Made by a program: the position numbers and the translations under genes. From GN02-872 sp963518665 (GTDB taxonomy: Bacteria; Patescibacteriota; Gracilibacteria; BD1-5; UBA6164), in the NCBI GenBank assembly GCA_963518665.1, contig CAUQKR010000016.1:1-20340 (forward strand): a DNA stretch of 20,340 bases, written 5' to 3'. A model generated the notes under the pieces. The model was not told where the DNA came from and ran no database searches. It worked only from the letters and a program-made list of their open reading frames with translations. The first letter of the stretch is position 1. Every line of letters begins with the position of its first letter. This document shows positions 1-9,021 of this stretch, piece by piece.

Positions 1-33
1 AGCCTCGAGTTCCTCGATGCGTTCAGCCTCGAG
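1..33 (-). repeat. 24-bp tandem repeat in the specificity gene (8-residue spacer repeat)
   Basis: AGCCTCGAG occurs at 1-9 and again at 25-33, with a 24-bp period, and the array may continue past the left edge. On the coding strand one unit encodes LEAERIEE. The unit is much richer in G and C than anything nearby and contains a CGC arginine codon. It sits just after the first target-recognition domain, where type I S subunits have the helical spacer. Only 1.4 units are visible. Confidence 0.6.
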
Positions 34-537
34 GAACCTGATATAGTCTTCCATATATTCAAACGCAATTTCTCATGTTTTTGTGAGAGGAAGTTCAATG
101 AAAAAGTCTCAATCTTTCAATTTTGAACTAGAAAGTTGATTTCAATATGAAAATTGTCAATTTAAAATTTTTTGAATAATTGAAGTAAAATATAATCAAG
201 AAGAATTAGTAAATTCAAAATTTTTTCATTTTAAAGTATGAACTTTCATCTCAACACTTGCACAATATGGATGATAAATAACTCAACCAAAGAAATTTAA
301 AGAAATAAAATTTTCAAAATGTCTAGCTTCTGGCAAATGTAAAGTTTCATAACTTCAAATAATACCATTATTATCACTTTTTACTGAAATTCTTTTTGTA
401 GCTCAATTTTTTAAAATATCAGAACTCAACAAAGAACCTGTTCAAATGTTAAAAATATCTCAAATTCTCCTTTTTCCAAAGTAGCCCCCATTTTCCTTGA
501 AAATCCTTTCAAGTTCTAACAAATGAGGGCTTACTAT
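1..537 (-). CDS. hsdS: Restriction-modification specificity subunit (HsdS / BcgI B-like), 3' end beyond window
   Basis: This frame runs open from the TAA lying just upstream of the methylase stop down to base 1 and continues outside the window. It encodes a target-recognition domain: an early KRRIGDIFNIGTGSLL stretch typical of the start of a Methylase_S domain, then SYGNQLSSSKLKDGDFFIELP, then EYMEDYIRFLEAERIEELEA, the beginning of a coiled-coil spacer helix. S subunits choose the DNA sequence bound by the R/M subunits. There is no ATG or GTG; the only alternative start near the front is TTG at 522, without a ribosome binding site and inside a predicted stem. The frame lies -1 relative to the upstream methylase, joined at the heptamer 537-543, so I think it is mainly made as a fusion by frameshifting. 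A sequencing indel in the A run would look similar. UGA is read as Gly about ten times. Confidence 0.8.
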
Positions 538-543
538 TTTCCC
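483..543 (-). promoter_or_regulatory. Candidate programmed -1 ribosomal frameshift signal (methylase to specificity subunit)
   Basis: On the minus strand the methylase ends TTG GGA AAA TAG TAA. GGGAAAA (537-543) is an X XXY YYZ slippery heptamer in the correct phase: slipping by -1 re-pairs as GGG AAA and continues ATA GTA AGC into the specificity frame. After a 5-nt spacer comes an 11-bp stem, arms AGCCCTCATTT (531 to 521) and AAATGGGGGCT (493 to 483), with a single G-U pair. Its loop holds a second hairpin, CTTGAAA/TTTCAAG (513 to 496). Heptamer, spacer and stem match the known anatomy of -1 frameshift signals; function is inferred. Confidence 0.7.
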
Positions 544-2549
544 AACCCTTTAGAATTATTTTTTTGTAAAATTTGTGAAACTTCCCAACTTAGATAATCA
601 GAAACTATTTTTTTGAAGTCTGCAAGAGTTGGAGTAGTATCTATTTTTTGATGTTGGTCAAAATTCCAATCTTTCCCAGAATTATCAATAAAATCTTCTA
701 CATAAATTTTTTCCAAATCCCAATTTGCTTTTAAATTTTTTACATTTTTTCATGCTTTATAGATTCTGATTATATCTTCATATCTTTCTATTGGATTATT
801 TATTTCTTGTAGAGATTTCATTGTTCTTTTATATCAATCCTCTCTAAAATCTATAAATTTAACAATTTTTTCAAAATCATGTGGTTTATGAGCCTCAAAA
901 ATATAAATACTTGTTTGAACTCAAGCCATTGGTTGAAACAAATCTGTTGGCATTTTTATAGAAGCAAGTAAAGTATGATTTTTTAAAATATTTTTATTTG
1001 TAATTATAGCTTTACCACTTCAAGCACTATCTTGAATAATAATTGCTCAAAGTCATCATTTTTGCATATATTTAAGCCCTGTTTCTATAAAAGGCATACC
1101 ATTTTCTGTGTATGAAAATGGAGGATTTAAGAGTACTCTATCAGCATTAAAATTTTCATAAAGTTCTGGTGGTCTATTAAAAGCACTTCATATTTGAATA
1201 TTTGAGCTTCAGTCTCCTCTCAAAATCATATTTGTTGCTGCAAGAGTAAACATTTCAGCATTGAGTTCAACTCAAAGAAGTTGTTTTTTCTTTATTTCCT
1301 CTATTTTTTGCAAAGTTTCTGTTGTCTGTTTTCCTGTTTCTTTTTCTGCATTATTTATCATTTCTTCCATTGCAGAAATCAAAAATCCAGCCGAACCAGT
1401 TGCCAAATCCATTACTTTATTATTTTTATTGATATCAAGAATTTGAACCATCATTTTGGTAATATATGGTGGAGTTAGGACAATTCAAAGCTCTTTCCCA
1501 TCTCAAAGTGCATATTTAAGAAATTCTGAGTACATTTCTCACATTACATCAAGATGGCCTTTAAAACTATCAATTCTTGTATAAATTGTATAATAAATAA
1601 ATGCAAAAATTTGTTTATTTATCGAAGAACTTGAAGATAAAAATTTTGCAACTTCTTTATCAAGTTCTGCAAGTTCATCTCTTTGTTTATTTTTTGAAAT
1701 TTCAAAAAAACTTGCAAGCATCAAATCTCTTTTTTCTCTTGGAATATTTCTTGATTTTAAAAATTCTTCAATTTGAGAAATAATAAGTTTTCCATCTCTA
1801 AAATTATCAGCTTGAGAACCTTTTAAATCATCTAAAGTAAGTCCAGAAGCCAAAATATTTCAATTTTCATCTTCTATATCTTGCATTGCAAGAAGCATTC
1901 CAGAAACATACAAAACTCTTTGTGAAGCAGTAATATTGTGATTATGCATCAGTTTATTTAATTTTTTTGCATAATCTTGCAACGTTTTACGGCTATCAAT
2001 CAGAATTTTGTGTTTTTCTGTTTCTGTAAGTTGTATATCTTGATAAAAATTATCAAAGGCTTTAAAATTTTCTAAAAAATTAAAATTTTTATAATTTTCA
2101 AGATATTTAAAATCCGTTTCAGTGTAACCATACACATAGTAGGCTTGTATTTCTACATTTTCTTCATTGTCTCCAGCAACTCCAATTGCAATAACTTCTT
2201 TATATTTTCAACTAGAAATCATAGTTCTTGCATAATGTAAAGCTCAATTTACAGAAAAATTTTTTATAGAAGAATCATCATTTTTTGGAGATCAAATATT
2301 TCCTGATAATAATTTTTTATGATATAGTTTATTTTCTATAATTACAGGAATTTTATAATTTTCTAAATGAAAATCAGGTTTTCAAAAATTTGTTTTATTT
2401 TGAGTTTTTGCTCATCATTTTAAAGATTCTTTCATATAATCTGACATTGCAGATTCATCATTAAAATCTTTTCATTTTGTAAGTCAAATTTTTTCTAAAT
2501 TTTTTAAAACCCAATAATTTACATCAGATTCAAGTTTCCAATTTATCAT
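534..2549 (-). CDS. hsdM: Restriction-methylase subunit: PD-ExK-like nuclease fused to N6-adenine DNA methyltransferase
   Basis: The protein is 671 residues. Near the N terminus, GKPDF (Asp59) is followed by PVIIENK (Glu72, Lys74), a D-X12-ExK pattern like the nuclease site of type I R, type IIG and BcgI A subunits. The middle is helical, as in HsdM. The methylase core has the SAM-binding motif DLATGSAGFL (from residue 381) and the catalytic motif LLNPPF (NPPF 475-478), the N6-adenine class signature. A separate R subunit is not needed if the N-terminal site is active. The start is the ATG 28 nt below a predicted transcription start. UGA reads as Gly throughout. The stop is TAG TAA directly after the slippery heptamer. 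BcgI-like type IIB is my best assignment; a type I HsdM with an unusual N terminus is the alternative. One arginine is CGT, rare in this window. Confidence 0.85.
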
Positions 2550-2583
2550 ATTATTTATAAAATTTTAAATAAATATTTTTTGT

Positions 2584-2611
2584 ATTATATTTATTTTTAA
2601 TATTTTGTAAA
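2584..2611 (-). promoter_or_regulatory. Predicted promoter of the restriction-modification locus
   Basis: On the minus strand TTTACA (2611-2606), a 16-bp spacer and TATAAT (2589-2584). Transcription would begin near 2577, giving a leader of about 28 nt. No Shine-Dalgarno sequence lies between this and the ATG at 2549. The rest of 2612-2730 is featureless A/T-rich sequence. Confidence 0.5.
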
Positions 2612-2730
2612 AAAATTTTATATTTAAGTCAAAGATTATTTAAAAAATCTTAAAATTTTAATTTTTAAAAGGTTTTTTATTTTTAAATGTAAAAAATATT
2701 AGTAAATTAAAAAATAATTTCTTAAAACTA

Positions 2731-2760
2731 AAAAAAGACTAGATTTTTCTAGTCTTTTTT
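2731..2760 (-). terminator. Terminator of the ribosomal protein operon, after secY
   Basis: A perfect 13-bp stem, AAAAAAGACTAGA / TCTAGTCTTTTTT, with a 4-T loop lies one base beyond the secY stop. It is symmetrical and ends in a T run on either strand, so it could stop transcription in both directions, but only the minus-strand operon points into it. Confidence 0.85.
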
Positions 2761-2761
2761 A

Positions 2762-4027
2762 TTATTCATATTTAGAATAATCATACATTTTTAATTCTGA
2801 ATCTACTTTTCTAAAAATATCAAGTATAACAGAAACTATAATAATCAAACCTGAAGCTGAAATTATAAAATCAACTGTTGAACCATAAAATTTACTTATT
2901 ATATATGGTAAAACAGCAATCAAAGCTAAGAATCAACCACCAAATAAATTTAGGTGAGCAGAAACTTTTGCTAAATAATTTGCAGTTTCTTTTCCTGGTC
3001 TTATTCATGGGATATAACCTCATCTTTTTTGAATTGTTTCAGAAATATTTTCTGTATTGAAAGTAACTGAAACATAGAAAAATGAGAATCAAACTACAAG
3101 TAAGAAATATATTCCTATAAAAACCCAAGATGGATTTGTCATATTAAAATTTTCTACTAAAAATCTTCAGATTGAAGCAGCTTGATCAGAACTTGATCTT
3201 TGCATAATTTGACCAATAATTGATGGGAATGTTATCAAAGAGATAGCAAAAATTATTGGAACCATTCAAGCTTGGTTTACTCTTATTGGGAAGTAAGATT
3301 TTTCTTCTCTACCTGTTCTAGTATAAATAACTGGTATTCTTCTATTTCCTTCAGTAAATTTTATGATTATGTAAATAATAACTAAAGTAGCTATAATTAA
3401 AGCTATAAATAAGTTATAATCTTGTGCAGTAATATGTTGAGAAATAACAGATGGAACACCAGCTAGAACTCAAGCAGTAATTATCACACTTATACCATTA
3501 CCAATTCAATTTTCAGTCATTATTTCTCATAACCATACTAGGAAAATAGTTCAAGCAGTAATTATAAGCATTGCTGTAAGAACTGTAGAATGATCTTGTA
3601 AATCTATAAGAGTAGTATGAGAAAGAGTGTTTAATAAAACGATCATACCATAAGATTGAATAAATGCTAGAGGTAAAGTTAGCCATCTAGTCCATTTAGT
3701 AATCTTTTTTTGACCTTGTTCTCATTCTTTTTGTAAGTCTCAAATTTTTGGAACTATAACTCAAAGTAATTGAAGAATGATCATTGCATTGATATATGGA
3801 GAAAGTCACATCAAAATAATTGAGAAATGTGATAATCAACCTCACATCAAAGCACTAAAAAATGATAATCATTTATTTTGTTCTATAAGATTTTGTAATC
3901 ATTCAGTATTTACTCAATAAACAGGAATAACAGATAAAATTTTATAAACTAAAACTAAAAGTAAAGTAGCTATAATTTTTTTTCTGATATTTACATTATT
4001 AAATACTGACTTTAAACTTTTTATCAT
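2762..4027 (-). CDS. secY: Protein translocase subunit SecY
   Basis: SecY is the channel of the Sec translocon, which inserts membrane proteins and exports unfolded proteins with SecE and SecA. The product is 421 residues, normal for the family, with about ten hydrophobic segments. Landmarks are VYKILSVIPV in TM1, a plug-region sequence FFSALMGGGLSHFSI, GLSPYINAMIILQLL in TM2, EGNRRIPVIYTR, then RPGKETANYL before the last helices and a short tail KMYDYSKYE. Many glycines, including those of the plug region, are UGA. It is the last gene of the operon, 85 nt after rplO and separated from it by a hairpin, so its expression may be set below that of the r-proteins. adk, map and infA, often next in line, are absent. 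Confidence 0.96.
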
Positions 4028-4083
4028 ATTTTTAAGTTTTAAAAGTTATTTAAAAATTTTTCTAAATTTAGGTAATTAAACAA

Positions 4084-4114
4084 AAGAAAACCAAAACGGA
4101 AGCTTGGTTTTCTT
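4084..4114 (-). terminator. Intercistronic hairpin between rplO and secY (possible attenuator)
   Basis: AAGAAAACCAA and TTGGTTTTCTT pair as an 11-bp stem around a 9-nt loop. On the coding strand it begins within the rplO stop codon and is followed by TTTTGTTTAATT, so it resembles a modest intrinsic terminator. Full termination would silence secY unless secY has its own promoter; I saw no convincing one in 4028-4083. Partial termination or protection of the upstream mRNA 3' end are alternatives. Confidence 0.5.
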
Positions 4115-4568
4115 ATTTTGTTTCTATTTTTCCTCAAGCTTTTTCAACAGCTTCTCTAGCTGATGTAGAAGCTAAATCTACAACAACTGTTAATTTAGAT
4201 TTTAATTCACCATTTCATAGTAATTTTACTCATAAAACTTTTTTTCTAATAACTCCATTTTCAAGTAAAACTTCTTTTGTAATTTCAGTTATACCTTTTG
4301 AAGCTAAAGTTTCTAAATCTGATAAATTAACAATATTATATTCTTTTTTAAATTTAGAATTTGAAAAACCTTTCAATTTAGGCATTCTTCTGAAAAGAGG
4401 AGTTTGTCCTCATTCAAACCATGGAGCAACACCTCCACCTGATCTTGAATTTTGACCGTTCATACCTCTACCAGCAGTTGATCCTTTTCCAGAACCATTA
4501 CCTCTACCTAATCTTTTTGAAATTTTTCTTGATCCTTCTGTAGCTTTTACGTTATTTAATGATAACAT
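4113..4568 (-). CDS. rplO: 50S ribosomal protein L15 (uL15)
   Basis: A late-assembly protein that binds 23S rRNA in the body of the large subunit. The 151-residue product has the diagnostic glycine-rich basic N terminus (RLGRGNGSGKGSTAGRGMNG) followed by FEGGQTPLFRRMPKLKGF, and the conserved C-terminal globular domain ending VDLASTSAREAVEKAGGK. Length is normal. Its end touches the hairpin preceding secY. The gene directly upstream is rpsE; rpmD (L30), which normally lies between them, is missing. Confidence 0.96.
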
Positions 4569-4591
4569 AATAAAATTTGTTAAAAATTATA

Positions 4592-5065
4592 CTATTTAAA
4601 TGAAGACAATGCTTCAATAGCAGCTCTAGCATTGTTAATCAAGTTTGTAGAACCATATCTTTTTGCTAAAACATTTTGATATCCAGCAACAGCTAAAACT
4701 TTTCTAACTGCACCTCAAGCAATAATTCATGTACCTTCAGAAGCAGGGTGAATCATAATTTTTGCTGATTTATATTTGTTTTCTACATTATAAGGTACTG
4801 TTCAATTAACTATTTTAACATCTACAAGTTTCTTTTTTGCATTTGCAACTGCTTTTGCTATAGCATCAACAACTTCCCAAGATTTACCTGTTCATAAAGC
4901 TACTTTACCTTTTCAGTCTCAAATAACTATTACAGCTCTAAATCTAAGTTGTCTTCAACCAGAAGTAACTCTAGTTACTCTATCTATTGCAAGTAACTCT
5001 TCTTTATACTCTTTTACTGGTTTAGCACTTTTTTTATTTCTATTGTCTTTTGCAGAAAAAGCCAT
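4592..5065 (-). CDS. rpsE: 30S ribosomal protein S5 (uS5)
   Basis: S5 helps form the mRNA entry site and affects decoding accuracy. The 157-residue protein shows the S5 signature VTSGGRQLRFRAVIVIGD plus GKVALGTGK in the N-terminal dsRNA-binding domain, and IAGGAVRKVLAVAG and LAKRYGSTN in the C-terminal domain. Several of these glycines are UGA. The stop is TAG, 23 nt before the rplO ATG. Confidence 0.96.
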
Positions 5066-5084
5066 ACCTATTAGTATTAAATAA

Positions 5085-5429
5085 TTAAAATTTAATTCCA
5101 CCTTCTCTTAGAGCTTCAGCTAATGCTTTTACTCTTCAGTGGTATACGAATCAACCTCTATCAAAAACGATGCTTTCAATTTTTAAATCTTTTATTTTTT
5201 TAGCCATTTCAGCTCAAACAAGTTGTGCCATATCAGTTTTAGTTCCTTTTTTTTCTAATTTTAAGTCACTAGCTGAAGCTAAAGTTATTCATTTAGTATC
5301 ATCGATAAGTTGAACAGAGATAAAGCTATTACTTCTAAAAACAGATAATCTAGGTCTAGTAGATGTTCCAGAAATTTTAGCTCTGATTCTATTTTTTCTT
5401 CTTAATCTTTTTAATGTTTTTGCTAACAT
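5085..5429 (-). CDS. rplR: 50S ribosomal protein L18 (uL18)
   Basis: L18 binds 5S rRNA with L5 in the central protuberance. The 114-residue product begins LAKTLKRLRRKNRIRAKISG and has TRPRLSVFRSN, IDDTKGITLASAS and the terminal FDRGGFVYHGRVKALAEALREGG, all typical. The spacing to rpsE is 19 nt, with no visible ribosome binding site. The start ATG is the only one at the front of the domain. Confidence 0.96.
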
Positions 5430-5462
5430 TTTTCTAAAATTTATAATTTAAATAATTTAGTA

Positions 5463-6002
5463 TTATTTACCACCAGTTTTACCAGCTTTTCTTCTAATAT
5501 ATTCGTTAGTATATTTAATACCTTTACCTTTATATGGTTCAGGTTTTTTCTTAGCTCTAACTTTAGAAGCAAATTCTCAAACTAATTGTTTATCAATTCA
5601 AGAAATATGTAAAACATTTTTTATTTTTTCATCTAATTCAGCTTTAATTCAAGCAGGTACTGCCATTTCAACTTTATGTGAATAACCAATACTAAGTATT
5701 AATTTAGCACCTGAAACCTCAAATTTATAACCTACTCAAACTATTTCTAAAGATTTCTTATAACCTTCAGTTACTCAGATTACCATATTATTTATAATTG
5801 CTCTAGTTGTTCCCCATAAAGCTTTTGCATCTTCATTTTTTGGAGTAACAACAACAGCATTATCTTCTTTTGAAACTTCAACCTTATCAGAAAATACGTA
5901 AGATAATTCTCATAATGGTCATTTTACTTTTATTTCATTTCAAGCTAGGTTAACTTCAACTTTACTTGAAATTTCAATAGGCATTTTACCAATTCTTGAC
6001 AT
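5463..6002 (-). CDS. rplF: 50S ribosomal protein L6 (uL6)
   Basis: L6 sits near the GTPase-associated centre and binds 23S rRNA with two repeated domains. The 179-residue product starts MSRIGKMPIEISSKVEV, the usual L6 opening, and ends with the L6 signature KPEPYKGKGIKYTNEY then IRRKAGKTGGK. Length matches the family. It lies 33 nt upstream of rplR and 64 nt downstream of rpsH. Confidence 0.96.
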
Positions 6003-6066
6003 TTTTATTTTAAATTAAAAATATAAACCGGAACAATGAAAAAATCATTTCTCATTTATATATTTA

Positions 6067-6462
6067 TTAGTAAACTTCACAAAGTAATTCACCTCAAACA
6101 TTTAAGCTTCTAGCTTCATATCAAGTGATTACTCATTTTGGTGTAGAGATTATATAAATACCATGTCCGTTTCTTGACTTTTTAATATCTCTTGCTCAAA
6201 TATATATTCTTTGACCAGGTCTACTTATTCTTTTTAATGTTGGAATATATTTTGTTACTCTAACATCATTTAATTTAAGTAAAATAGATTTTTTGTTATT
6301 TCATTCATCTACTATTTCAAAATCTGATATATATTTGTTTTTCTTTAATATTTTAGAGATATCCTCTTTAATTTTAGAATAAGGAAGCTTAACATCTGAG
6401 ATTCTAGACATATAAGCATTTCTTACTCTTGTTAATAAATCTCCAATAGGATCTATTATCAT
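6067..6462 (-). CDS. rpsH: 30S ribosomal protein S8 (uS8)
   Basis: S8 is a primary 16S rRNA-binding protein of the platform and in E. coli the translational repressor of the spc operon. The 131-residue product opens MIIDPIGDLLTRVRNAYMS and closes GHGIYIISTPKGVITGYEAR followed by GGELLCEV, the S8 signature. I did not find an obvious copy of an S8 target hairpin around rplE; this was only inspected by eye. Confidence 0.96.
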
Positions 6463-6509
6463 AACAATAAAATTAATAAACTAAATTTGTTATATAGTTA
6501 GTTATAATA

Positions 6510-6734
6510 TTACCAACTTGATTTTCTAACACCTGGCAATTCTCAAGCATTAGCTTTTTCTCTAAAACAGATTCTACAAATACCATATTTTCCTAGATAT
6601 CATCTAGTTCTACCACATACTGAACAGCAATTAAAAACTTTAGTAGCAAATTTTGGTTTTCTACCATCAGTTATTGCTTGTAGAAATCTTTTTTTAAGTT
6701 TATTAGCTTTAGCGATTTTTGCTTTTCTAGCCAT
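6510..6734 (-). CDS. rpsN: 30S ribosomal protein S14, zinc-binding type (uS14)
   Basis: S14 acts in late assembly of the 30S head. The 74-residue product carries the zinc-ribbon of the type Z form: CCSVC (Cys36/37, Cys40) and CRIC (Cys53, Cys56), then FREKANAGELPGVRKSSW, the classic C terminus. It is about 13 residues longer than the usual 61-residue type Z S14, the extra being a basic N-terminal stretch. It stands in the normal place between rplE and rpsH. Confidence 0.95.
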
Positions 6735-6760
6735 TTTATTTAATCCTTATAAAGTAAATA

Positions 6761-7297
6761 TTATTTAGAAAAAGGAAATCACATTTTTTCTAATAGAGCT
6801 CTTCATGATTCTTTATCTTTTGCAGTAGTTTTGATAGTTATTTGTATACCATGTGGTCTAACTACATCATCATGAGGAACCTCTAAAAATATAGTATGTT
6901 CTTTAATTCATAGATTATAGTTTCCTTGTTTATCAAAAGCATTTTTGTTTATACCTCTGAAATCTCTAACTCTAGGCAAAACAACATGTATTAATTTTTC
7001 TAAAAAGTTATACATGTTTTCACCTCTAAGAGTTACTGTTAATCATACAGGCATCCCAGCTCTTAATTTAAAGTTAGAAACTGATTTTTTTGCAAGTCTA
7101 ACAGTACAAGCTTGACCAGATATCAATGTTAAATGGTCTTTTAGAGATGAGAAATCTTTATTTGTAGTTCTAACATAAGTTCAAATTCACATATTTAAAA
7201 CAACTTTTTCAATTTTTGGAACTTCCATTATATTAGAAATATTTAAAGATTCTTTAAGTGCAGGAACTATCTCTTTTAAATATTTTTCCTTAAGCAT
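6761..7297 (-). CDS. rplE: 50S ribosomal protein L5 (uL5)
   Basis: L5 binds 5S rRNA and contacts P-site tRNA in the central protuberance. The 178-residue protein begins LKEKYLKEIVPALKESLNI, has the GQACTVRLAKKSVSNFKLR segment and the characteristic FRGINKNAFDKQGNYNLGI motif, and ends ESWRALLEKMGFPF. Length is normal. The 26-nt gap to rpsN contains CCTTTATAAAG-like sequence but no clear site. Confidence 0.96.
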
Positions 7298-7330
7298 TTT
7301 TTCAAGCTTTATAAAATAAATTTTCTAGTA

Positions 7331-7681
7331 TTATTTAATTATATACTTACTAGCTTCTCATCATTTCTCTTTCAAAGCTTTTTTTGAGAATCTAAATTTT
7401 TTAATTTTTCACTTTTCTTCAATTTTTACAAATCCTACTCTAGTAGGTTTTTCAGTAAAAGGACAAATAAGCATAACATTTGAAACATCAATAGGTTTTT
7501 CCATTTTTACTATTTGACCTGGATTTGTACCTTGTCTTTTAATGTGTCTTGTAACTACATTGATATCTTTTACTAAAACTTTATTTTGATCTGGAAAAGC
7601 TTTTAAAACTACAGAGATTTGTCCTTTATCAGCAGTTTTACCAGACATAACTTGTACTTTATCTCAAGTTCTTATTTTCAT
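7331..7681 (-). CDS. rplX: 50S ribosomal protein L24 (uL24)
   Basis: L24 starts 50S assembly by binding domain I of 23S rRNA near its 5' end. The 116-residue product opens MKIRTGDKVQVMSGKTADKG, the KOW motif, followed by DQNKVLVKDINVVTRHIK and PIDVSNVMLICPFTEKPTRVGF. An internal ATG at 7648 would cut off the first KOW strand, so the ATG at 7681 is chosen. Gly in GDK and in the basic tail is UGA. Confidence 0.95.
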
Positions 7682-7698
7682 AGCATTTTAATAAAAAA

Positions 7699-8067
7699 TT
7701 ATAAAACTTCTGGAGCTAAACTCACTATTTTTTGATACCCTTTTGCTCTTAATTCTCTAGCAACTGGACCAAAAATACGAGTTGATTTTGGATTACCATC
7801 ATCACCGATTATAACACAAGCATTATCATCAAATCTCAAATAAGTTCAATCTTTTCTTTTTATTTCTTTTGAAGTTCTTACTACTACAGCTTTTACAACT
7901 TTTTTCTTTTTAATGTTTCCATCTGGAGAAGCTTTTTTAACTGTACAGATAATAACATCTCAAACTGATGCATATCTTCTTTTTGAACCTCAAAGTACTT
8001 TTATACACAAAACCTCTTTAGCTCAAGAGTTGTCAGCAACAACTAATCTTGATTCTGTTTGTATCAT
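7699..8067 (-). CDS. rplN: 50S ribosomal protein L14 (uL14)
   Basis: L14 forms an intersubunit bridge and is a landing site for the silencing factor RsfS. The 122-residue product opens MIQTESRLVVADNSGAKEVL and contains VLGGSKRRYASVGDVIICTVK, both L14 signatures, and ends KGYQKIVSLAPEVL. It is full length and 17 nt upstream of rplX. Confidence 0.97.
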
Positions 8068-8090
8068 AAATTAGAACCTTAAAATTTAAA

Positions 8091-8318
8091 CTATTTTTTT
8101 TCAACGACTTTCCATCTTTTTAATTTAGATGTTGGTCTAGTTTCTTCTATAACAACAACATCTCACTCTTTATAAGAGTTATTTTCATCATGAGCATAAA
8201 ATTTTTTAGTAATTCTATATCTTTTTTTATACTTAGGATGACTTTTATAAGTATGAACAGAAACTACTATAGTTTTATCCATCTTATCACTTGTAACTAA
8301 CCCTTTTTTTGTTCTCAT
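8091..8318 (-). CDS. rpsQ: 30S ribosomal protein S17 (uS17)
   Basis: A primary 16S rRNA-binding OB-fold protein of the 30S body. The 75-residue product contains KGLVTSDKMDKTIVVSVHTY, then HPKYKKRYRITKKFYAHDE and GDVVVIEETRPTSKLKRW, in the order expected for S17. The stop is TAG, and rplN begins 23 nt further on. The family is usually 80-90 residues, so it is slightly short at the N terminus. Confidence 0.95.
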
Positions 8319-8337
8319 AATTATATATTATTTTAAT

Positions 8338-8559
8338 TTATATATTTATTCATTTTGAACTTGCTATAGTTTTTACTCTAGCAATATATCTTCTTAAAGC
8401 TTTTATCAAATGAGTTTGCGTAATTTCACCTAATTGTTTTTTCATTTTCAAAACATAAAGATTTTTAGATGAACTTGCTAATTCAGCTTTCAATTCAGCC
8501 TCATTTAATTTATTTAACTCAGCTAATTCTTTTAACTTTAGATCTTTTATTTCTTTCAT
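8338..8559 (-). CDS. rpmC: 50S ribosomal protein L29 (uL29)
   Basis: L29 is a two-helix protein at the polypeptide exit tunnel, next to L23. The 73-residue product is MKEIKDLKLKELAELNKLNE, a helical lysine/glutamate-rich middle, then ITQTHLIKALRRYIARVKTI, with the usual RRxIARxKT end. The last residues are SSKGINI, read through one UGA, to TAA at 8338; standard-code reading would stop four residues early. It lies 11 nt after rplP. Confidence 0.94.
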
Positions 8560-8570
8560 TTTAAAAATGA

Positions 8571-8975
8571 TTAATCAACTATTATTTTAGTTTTTACAGG
8601 TAACTTGTAAGAAGCTAACCTAAAAGCTTCCCTTGCAACTTCTGGAGTAACTCATGTCATTTCAAATAACACTCTTCCAGGTTTTACAGGAGCTCTATAC
8701 ATCTCAACTGATCATTTACCTCAACCCATTGGAACTTCAAGAGGTTTAGATGTAAATGGTTTATCTGGGAAAATTCTAATCCAGATTTTTCCTCATCTTT
8801 TTACAAATCTAACCATTGCTCTTCTGGCTGCTTCAATTTGTCTAGAAGTAATAAAACCTCTAGTAGTAGCTTTAATAGCATATTCACCAAAAGATATAGT
8901 TGAACCTCTTACAGCTATTCATTTTAGTCTTCATCTATGGGTTTTTCTATACTTTGTTCTTTTTGGTTGTAACAT
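8571..8975 (-). CDS. rplP: 50S ribosomal protein L16 (uL16)
   Basis: L16 helps shape the A site and is added late in 50S assembly. The 134-residue product opens MLQPKRTKYRKTHRGRLKGI and has TRGFITSRQIEAARRAM, WIRIFPDKPFTSKP and the conserved PMGGGKGSVEMYRAPVKPG loop, whose glycines are a mix of GGT and UGA codons. Length is normal. It follows rpsC by 46 nt. Confidence 0.97.
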
Positions 8976-9021
8976 TTTTAAACAAAATTATATTATATAA
9001 AAAACTTAAAATGTCAAGTTT

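Noticed and set aside
1261..1478. Plus-strand reading frames antisense to the methylase
   Set aside because: They are shadows of the methylase gene: the opposite strand carries the SAM motif and keeps its frame through UGA for 671 residues.
2550..2730. A small gene or RNA between secY and the methylase
   Set aside because: No frame with a sensible start and no stem other than the secY terminator.
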